Assembly (NCBI RefSeq): GCF_002797675.1
Contig: NZ_PGEX01000001.1
Coordinates: 3,038,001 to 3,102,000 of the forward strand
Direction of reading: 5' to 3'
Length of the DNA: 64,000 bases
From: Hallerella succinigenes
GTDB lineage: Bacteria; Fibrobacterota; Fibrobacteria; Fibrobacterales; Fibrobacteraceae
The translations under genes were made by a program, and so were the position numbers. Below are positions 57,967 to 64,000 of this stretch, piece after piece; the first letter of the stretch is position 1, and every line of letters begins with the position of its first letter. The notes under the pieces were generated by a model. The model was not told the DNA's origin and did not search any database. It saw only the letters and a program-made list of their open reading frames with translations.

Positions 57967-59739
57967 TTATTCGAGATACATCTTTTCAATCTGGTCGTGG
58001 AAACGTTTTTCTACGGCACCACGGCGCAGTTTGAAAGTCGGCGTCATCATTCCCGATTCAACAGCAAGCGGTTCCGCCACAAGCGTCCACTTCTTAATTT
58101 GTTCCCAACGATTGAACTTGCGATTCACCGCATCCACATAGGCCTGTAGTGTTTCCAGAATTTCTGGATTTTGGCAGGCTTCTTCCGCATTGAAATCGGC
58201 ACGCCTTTTTCCCAAAATTCGCATAGCTTCGTCATAGCCTATAAAGAGAAGCGCAGAAACAAATTTGCGATTATTCGCTTCAATCATCGCCGCATCGATC
58301 AGCGGATGACGGACGAGTTCAAGTTCAATCGGCACAGGTGACACGTACTTTCCCGTACTCGTCTTAAAGATTTCCTTGATGCGGCCTGTCAAAAAGAGAA
58401 AGCCGTCCTTGTCCAAAAATCCCTGGTCACCGGTACGGAAGAATCCATCTTCTGTCCAGGCGGCTCGATTCATATCAGGCATGTTGCGATAGCCTTGGAA
58501 AACACTCATGCCTTTCACTAAAATTTCATGCTTTTCGCCGATTTTCACTTCGAGGCTTTCCAGAGGCTTGCCCACGGATCCCATGCGATTTGCCTGAGGC
58601 ACGTTCACGCTGATCACCGGGCAGCATTCCGTGAGGCCGTAGCCTTCAAAGATCGGGAACCCAATGTTCACCAAAAAGCGGTAAACCGTTTTGTTCAAAG
58701 CGCTACTGCCCGAAATAATCCACTTGAACTTACCGCCCAAAGCTTCTCGGATTTTTACATAGACAAGCTTGTCGTAAATCGCACGACGCATCTTGCCGTG
58801 TCCCGGAATGTTCTTTTTGGCAAAACGGATTGCGCGATGCACCAGCATGCGCTTTGCACCTGTCAACCTATACTCTCTCGACGTAATCACGTCAGCAAAC
58901 TTTTCAAGAATTCTCGGCACAAACGTTCCGATTGTCGGGTGCACTTCGTGCGCGATGACGCCTATATTCTTTGGAGAATCGGCAAAGTAAACCTTCAAAT
59001 GCTTGCGCATGTAAAAGCAGATTACCATGCGTTCAAACACATGCGCCACCGGGAGCACGCTCAAGCCCGCATCCGTTTCAGGCTTTGGATCGATCATCGA
59101 TTCCAAAGAACCGACCATCGAGAGCATGTTGCGATGCGAAAGTTCCACACCTTTCGGGCATCCCGTCGAACCGCTCGTATAAATGACCGAGAACAAATGG
59201 CTGCGCTTGATCGTATCGATCTTGTATTTGAACCATTCCTGCGTTCCGTATTCCCTGGAAAGAATTTCACCCTCTTTCAAAAGGCTCTTCCAGTAAATCC
59301 CATTGACCGGAAGCTTTGCATGATCATCAAAGCAAATGATATAGCGGAAACGCGCCATGTGCTTGCGGATTCCCGCATCCAAAACATCCACATTGTCCAC
59401 GGCCAAAAAACCGATTTCGGAATCATCACACTGGAACTGAAAATGTTCTTCGCTAATGTTCGGAAACAGCGGAACGGTAGGCGCATGGCACACTTCACAG
59501 GCTAAATCCGCCACAATCCAATTCGGAGAGGTAGAAGCAATAATGCCAAGACTTTTCCCCTCTCCTACGCCGTATTTCGCAAAAGCAAGCGATGCAAAGA
59601 AAAGCAGCTCTTCCAAACGTTTTCCCGAGTATTCTTCCCAAGAACCGTCCACTCTCCGAAACCAACCCGGAAAGTCTTTCGAGCGACACATGTCCAGAAA
59701 CATGGCCGGAATGGAGTGAAATTGACTCATTTGCATCAT
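57967..59739 (-). CDS. AMP-forming long-chain fatty-acyl-CoA synthetase family
   Basis: 590 residues. Adenylating motifs: A3 YTSGSTGCPKGVELSH, A5 FEGYGLTECCPV, A7/A8 FRTGDQGFLDKDGFLFLTGRIKEIFKTSTGKYVSP, and a conserved Lys region (EQIKKWTLV). FadD/LACS-type ANL enzymes activate fatty acids to acyl-CoA; the substrate is not fixed here. Start at ATG 59739 is preceded by AAAGG; two more ATGs follow at 59736 and 59730. Its promoter region was entered by the ISL3 element 45 bases upstream. Confidence 0.92.
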   Translation of the reverse strand: MMQMSQFHSIPAMFLDMCRSKDFPGWFRRVDGSWEEYSGKRLEELLFFASLAFAKYGVGEGKSLGIIASTSPNWIVADLACEVCHAPTVPLFPNISEEHFQFQCDDSEIGFLAVDNVDVLDAGIRKHMARFRYIICFDDHAKLPVNGIYWKSLLKEGEILSREYGTQEWFKYKIDTIKRSHLFSVIYTSGSTGCPKGVELSHRNMLSMVGSLESMIDPKPETDAGLSVLPVAHVFERMVICFYMRKHLKVYFADSPKNIGVIAHEVHPTIGTFVPRILEKFADVITSREYRLTGAKRMLVHRAIRFAKKNIPGHGKMRRAIYDKLVYVKIREALGGKFKWIISGSSALNKTVYRFLVNIGFPIFEGYGLTECCPVISVNVPQANRMGSVGKPLESLEVKIGEKHEILVKGMSVFQGYRNMPDMNRAAWTEDGFFRTGDQGFLDKDGFLFLTGRIKEIFKTSTGKYVSPVPIELELVRHPLIDAAMIEANNRKFVSALLFIGYDEAMRILGKRRADFNAEEACQNPEILETLQAYVDAVNRKFNRWEQIKKWTLVAEPLAVESGMMTPTFKLRRGAVEKRFHDQIEKMYLE

Positions 59740-59776
59740 TTTGCCTTTTTTTCAAAAATACCTTTTTTCTTTCAAA

Positions 59777-59784
59777 AAAAAATT
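59777..59784. repeat. 8-bp target duplication, left copy
   Basis: AAAAAATT directly abuts the left inverted repeat and is identical to the copy at 61256-61263. Confidence 0.85.
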
Positions 59785-59812
59785 GAGGCATCATCAATAT
59801 GTGTGGTAGCAT

Positions 59813-61129
59813 TTAGGCAGCCTTGCTAGATGATTCTCTCGATTCCGATTCCCATTCGTAGGCTATCTTTACATCGACATAGGAACAGCTCAACATTATC
59901 AGCGACAGCATGTTGTTCATGTTCCTGAAGCCATAGGCAGTCCGTATCAGTAGCTTTATCTTGTTGTTCGTCGCCTCGATCCTTGCGTTTGACACGCCCA
60001 GCCTGATTGTGTTGAGGATTCCGTCGTAGTTACGCTTGATCTTTGCGTACAGATCCTTGACTGAGCCGATGCGTGAGTGGCTTGCACGCCACAGCCACCT
60101 GTCCAGATTTTCCCTGGCATCGTCATAGCCCATCTTCAGGATGATGCGCAGTTCCTCCTTGAGCTGGTATGCCCTGTAGAGACGCGGATAGCGGCTTGCT
60201 ATGAGTTCTATTTTTCTCTGCTGGCTTTCGTTAAGGTTCTCTGGAGCCTTGCCCAGAGCGTACCTGGAGTTCTTTATCCCCTCCGCGGTGCGGTCCTTCG
60301 GGACGCTATCCTTCGTGGGCCTGCCTCGGCCCCGTTTCTGATTGCGGTTTTCCTTGCGGGCCTCCTTCCAGGCTTCCACACGGACCTTGTCCAGGGCTTC
60401 TGTCGCCCACTGTACGACATGGAAGCTGTCCACGCACCGTTCGGCATTGGGCAGGAACTCCTCGATGCTTGACCTTATCCACTTGGCTCCGTCACAAGTC
60501 ACAAGCTCCACGCCCTTGCGCTGCTCTTCGCTGAGTTCCCTCATGAAGAGGTCCAGCACCTCCTTCCCGTAGCCCTCGTGGACCCAGATCACGCAGCGCC
60601 TGTCGTGATCCACTACCACCGTTATGTACTTGTGCCCTTTCTTGTAGCTGGTCTCGTCGATGCCTATGCGCCTGAAGATGCAGCCTGCCTTGATCGGCCT
60701 TGTGTCCAGGCGATCCCATACGCGGTCGGCAATTTCCCCCACGGTATTCCAGGCGATGCGTAGCTGCTTTGCGACAGCCTTTTTCGACATGCTGCATACG
60801 GCCCATGCGACCTGCTGCTCGAAGGCGTCGGTGAAGCCTGACCTGTGGCTTGCCCACGGCACCTTCACCGTTTTTACGCCGCATTTCTTGCACTTCACCC
60901 TGTAGGTGTCCATCCTGATGAAGCCCATCTTCGTGCCGAGATCGAGCGTCCGCCATACCCTCTGTTCCCGGCCGTTGTCGTAGAGCTTCCCTTTTCGCCC
61001 ACAACAGCCGCACCTGCTGGCGTTGCCCTTGGTGAGTCTTACCGTGATGGTGACCGTGGTGTCGGTTTGCTCCTGCTTGACGACTGAACAGCCGTTGACA
61101 TTGAAGATGGATTTGTATAATTTTGACAT
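59813..61129 (-). CDS. ISL3-family transposase
   Basis: 438 residues from ATG 61129 (MSKLYKSIFNV); an in-frame ATG at 61180 would give 455. An N-terminal zinc-finger region has CGCC and CKKC pairs. The DDE core shows Asp in IGIDETSYKKGH, Asp in CVDSFHVVQWA and Glu in NARIEATNNKIKLL, with the ISL3-type insertion between. A Lys/Arg-rich segment (KRGRGRPTKD) lies mid-protein. All catalytic residues are intact, so the element is probably active. Confidence 0.95.
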   Translation of the reverse strand: MSKLYKSIFNVNGCSVVKQEQTDTTVTITVRLTKGNASRCGCCGRKGKLYDNGREQRVWRTLDLGTKMGFIRMDTYRVKCKKCGVKTVKVPWASHRSGFTDAFEQQVAWAVCSMSKKAVAKQLRIAWNTVGEIADRVWDRLDTRPIKAGCIFRRIGIDETSYKKGHKYITVVVDHDRRCVIWVHEGYGKEVLDLFMRELSEEQRKGVELVTCDGAKWIRSSIEEFLPNAERCVDSFHVVQWATEALDKVRVEAWKEARKENRNQKRGRGRPTKDSVPKDRTAEGIKNSRYALGKAPENLNESQQRKIELIASRYPRLYRAYQLKEELRIILKMGYDDARENLDRWLWRASHSRIGSVKDLYAKIKRNYDGILNTIRLGVSNARIEATNNKIKLLIRTAYGFRNMNNMLSLIMLSCSYVDVKIAYEWESESRESSSKAA

Positions 61130-61218
61130 GGGCTTTTTCTTCTGTTTTTTTTGGCGATTAAATTTTAGAAAATAGCCCATTTTTTTTTGTTTGATTTAGG
61201 CGAAAGTCAACAAAAAAA

Positions 61219-61235
61219 GGGTGGCGAAGCCACCC
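61219..61235 (+). other. Perfect hairpin near the ISL3 right end
   Basis: GGGTGGC, GAA, GCCACCC: a 7-bp stem between the transposase start and the right inverted repeat. It may block transcription entering the element or mark the transposase leader. Confidence 0.55.
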
Positions 61236-61255
61236 ACACATGTTGATGAAGAGCC

Positions 61256-61263
61256 AAAAAATT
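61256..61263. repeat. 8-bp target duplication, right copy
   Basis: AAAAAATT immediately outside the right inverted repeat, matching the left copy. Confidence 0.85.
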
Positions 61264-61359
61264 TTTAGGCGGATTACATTTTTGTCATTTTTTGAAACGT
61301 AGCTTTTTGGCGAAATTCCAACAAAAGCCACTTTTGAAAATCTCGCGTTTTTAATTTAA

Positions 61360-62814
<1,455 letters not shown>

Positions 62815-62830
62815 TCGACATTTTATCCCT

Positions 62831-62869
62831 AAAAAAGGCGCTTGGCAAAAAACCAAGTGCCTTTTTTTT
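62831..62869 (+). terminator. Rho-independent terminator after gdhA
   Basis: AAAAAAGGCGCTTGG pairs with CCAAGTGCCTTTTTTTT around a 7-base loop. Confidence 0.92.
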
Positions 62870-62871
62870 AA

Positions 62872-63117
62872 GGCGTGCTTCCGAGGAATCAAGACGCTCT
62901 TCAACAGGTATACCGACCGTCGCATCATCACGGACATTTTGACCTGAGGAAAACGGCCACATCCCCGTTCCATCCGCAAAGCAACGGAAAGGTTGCTCTC
63001 GGCTATCGGGTTCCTGACCCCCGATGCAGTTTTTGCGGGCAAGATGGACTATCTTATTAGCTTTGCCAAAAATGTCCAAGTTCAACTTGGGCGGGACACT
63101 AGGGTTGGCAAACAGCA
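62872..63117 (+). pseudogene. Remnant of a DDE (integrase-core) transposase
   Basis: Short, frame-shifted pieces of an integrase-core transposase tail: TSPFHPQSNGKV in one frame (~62962) followed by AIGFLTPDAVFAGKMDYL (~62999) in another, matching the FHPQSNGKxER ... ALGYLTPxEVF pattern of IS3/IS481-type enzymes, with the part between deleted. No start, catalytic core or second end survives. The match is by pattern only. Confidence 0.5.
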
Positions 63118-63147
63118 CATAAATAATGTATATCCCTATTTAGAAAC

Positions 63148-63381
63148 ATGGAGCGACCTGTGGAAACCGTCCTGAACCCGACTCAATTGCATCTTCTGAA
63201 GATGTTTTCCTTTGCCAAGGATTCTAAATCTTTGGAAGAGATTCGTGTTGCCCTGACGGATGTTTTCGCCAAGCGTGTCGAGAACGGCATGGATGCTCTA
63301 TGGGAGTCCGGCGAGTGGGACAACGAAAAAAATGAAGCCGTCCTGAACGAACACCTTCGGACGCCTTACAAGAACATATGA
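63148..63381 (+). CDS. Probable antitoxin of a PIN-domain toxin-antitoxin pair
   Basis: 77 residues, helical (LHLLKMFSFAKDSKSLEEIRVALTDVFAKRVENGMDALWESGEWDNEK). Size, composition and the WESGEW-type end resemble small antitoxins found before COG1569-type PIN toxins. The stop overlaps the toxin start by ATGA. No classic DNA-binding motif is evident by eye. It is flanked by transposase remnants. Confidence 0.65.
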   Translation: MERPVETVLNPTQLHLLKMFSFAKDSKSLEEIRVALTDVFAKRVENGMDALWESGEWDNEKNEAVLNEHLRTPYKNI

Positions 63382-63783
63382 GAATTGTTCTTGATACGAA
63401 TTGCCTTTTAGCATCCCTTTCTAAACGGGGTGCTTATTTCAATGTCTGGCGCGGCCTTACAGGAAGGCAAATACACTCTTTGTGTTTCAAACGAAATCCT
63501 TGACGAATATGAAGAGATTATTGGACAAAAGACAAATTCAATAATCGCTTCGAACGTTATCCAAACCCTATTGAACGCGCCTTCCGTAGAACTTATCGAC
63601 ACTTTCTTCAGGTTCAACCTTATAAAGGATGATCCAGACGACAACAAGTTTGTCGACTGCGCCATTGCTGGGAATGCAACCTTCATCGTATCGAATGATT
63701 CACATTTCAGCGTTCTTCGAGAAATAGATTTTCCGAAACTAATCTTGAAGAGTTTGCAAGAATTTTCCGTCATGCTGCAATAG
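63378..63783 (+). pseudogene. PIN-domain toxin gene with a one-base frameshift
   Basis: The ATG at 63378 overlaps the antitoxin stop. Frame 1 reads MRIVLDTNCLLASLSKRGAY then leaves the family after VWR and stops; from ~63454 the next frame continues the protein as ALQEGKYTLCVSNEILDEYEEI ... DPDDNKFVDCAIAGNATFIVSNDSHF. Removing one G near 63453 restores a single ~134-residue PIN ribonuclease with the expected acidic residues (D6, E in ILDEYEE, D-DD-NK-D, ND). Either the toxin is inactivated or the base is a sequencing error. Confidence 0.7.
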
Positions 63784-63833
63784 CTTCAAGCCGTGTCCAC
63801 ACCCACTAACAAAAATATACATTCGTCAAGACA

Positions 63834-63854
63834 AAAGCCTTTTCAAGGCTAAAT
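63834..63854 (+). terminator. Possible terminator-like hairpin after the toxin remnant
   Basis: AAAGCCTT, TTC, AAGGCT: a short 6-bp stem with AT-rich flanks and no clear T run. Weak. Confidence 0.3.
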
Positions 63855-63857
63855 AAC

Positions 63858-64000
63858 TTGGTACATGAAGATGCAGCCCTCGTCGTACTTTGGCTTAACA
63901 TGACGCTGCAATTATGGGGAAGCTTACACTGCCACTACATCCTGCAGGACGAACGCGTCCGCAGGGCTACAATGCACATCAACCGCAAACCCGGCGAGCA
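63858..64000 (+). pseudogene. Fragment of an IS21-type IstA transposase (runs off the edge)
   Basis: One frame reads HCHYILQDERVRRATMHINRKPGE to the last base, matching the segment just before the DDE core in IS21 IstA-like proteins (QDE..RATMHI.RKPGEQ). Upstream residues back to ~63858 do not resemble the normal N-terminus, so it is probably 5'-truncated; what follows is outside the window. Confidence 0.45.

Larger units (their letters stand above)
59785..61255 (-). mobile_element. Complete ISL3-family insertion sequence, 1471 bp
   Basis: Inverted repeats: left GAGGCATCATCAATATGTGTGG (59785-59806) and right, read inward, GGCTCTTCATCAACATGTGTGG, matching at 17 of 22 positions. An 8-bp duplication AAAAAATT flanks it, the length ISL3 elements make. 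One intact transposase gene fills it. Intact ends, TSD and ORF point to a recent insertion; the element separates the acyl-CoA ligase gene from whatever promoter lay upstream. Confidence 0.9.

Noticed and set aside
61217-61260. CRISPR-like or regulatory array at the IS right end
   Set aside because: Only one hairpin and one terminal repeat are present; no repeated units with spacers. No CRISPR array was seen anywhere in the window.

Overview
The window (64 kb, roughly half G+C) reads as a chromosomal segment of a Fibrobacter species or a close relative, a Gram-negative cellulose degrader of herbivore guts. The evidence is two very large secreted family 9 glycoside hydrolases in tandem, a PorU-type gingipain-fold sortase of the type IX secretion system (T9SS), proteins with the FISUMP domain (named for Fibrobacter succinogenes), serine-rich-linker lipoproteins, and large extracellular proteins ending in T9SS-like or Fibrobacter-like C-terminal domains.

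Layout. 1-9.0 kb, minus strand: a tight run fumarase - hisH - hisF - tldD - porU-like sortase - membrane protein (runs off the edge). 9.1-11.4 kb: an Ala/Pro repeat protein, a truncated IS200 element with intact regulatory hairpins, and a lipoprotein. 11.5-24.1 kb: two giant GH9 cellulases. 24.1-28.2 kb: a 7TM-PAS histidine kinase, a stand-alone receiver and a sigma-54 activator. 28.2-36.0 kb: mostly housekeeping and RNA genes (rRNA methyltransferase, nrdR, glnS, rsmG, tgt), with one intact and one decayed FISUMP gene. 36.1-37.6 kb: an ECF sigma / single-TM / Spy-CpxP-like envelope-stress operon. 37.8-43.5 kb: dusA, aspartoacylase, a hypothetical, a secreted Fibrobacter-type protein, a HAD phosphatase and ornithine carbamoyltransferase. 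43.6-47.8 kb: pit-phoB-phoR with a four-copy candidate Pho box upstream. 48.1-52.8 kb: a double beta-helix extracellular protein with a T9SS tail, plus a lipoprotein. 52.9-59.7 kb: rpsD, iron alcohol dehydrogenase, two lipoproteins (histidine phosphatase; FN3/SUMF-like) and an acyl-CoA ligase. 59.8-61.3 kb: a complete ISL3-family element with an 8-bp target duplication. 61.4-64 kb: gdhA, then a small mobile-element graveyard (DDE transposase remnant, antitoxin plus frameshifted PIN toxin, IS21-like fragment).

How it fits together (inference). The porU-like protease would mature and anchor cargo carrying C-terminal sorting domains. Likely cargo in this same window are both GH9 enzymes, the 40.3 kb protein and the 48 kb beta-helix protein. 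The GH9 pair and the 40.3 kb protein share an unusual C-terminal ending (TGAY, then a short basic FGxRR/WGVKR end), which is the most interesting systems-level signal here. The kinase / receiver / sigma-54 activator set directly behind the cellulases is a candidate local regulator. Phosphate uptake appears to be controlled by its own PhoBR pair through the repeated TTTACA sites. No tRNA, rRNA or CRISPR array was recognised.
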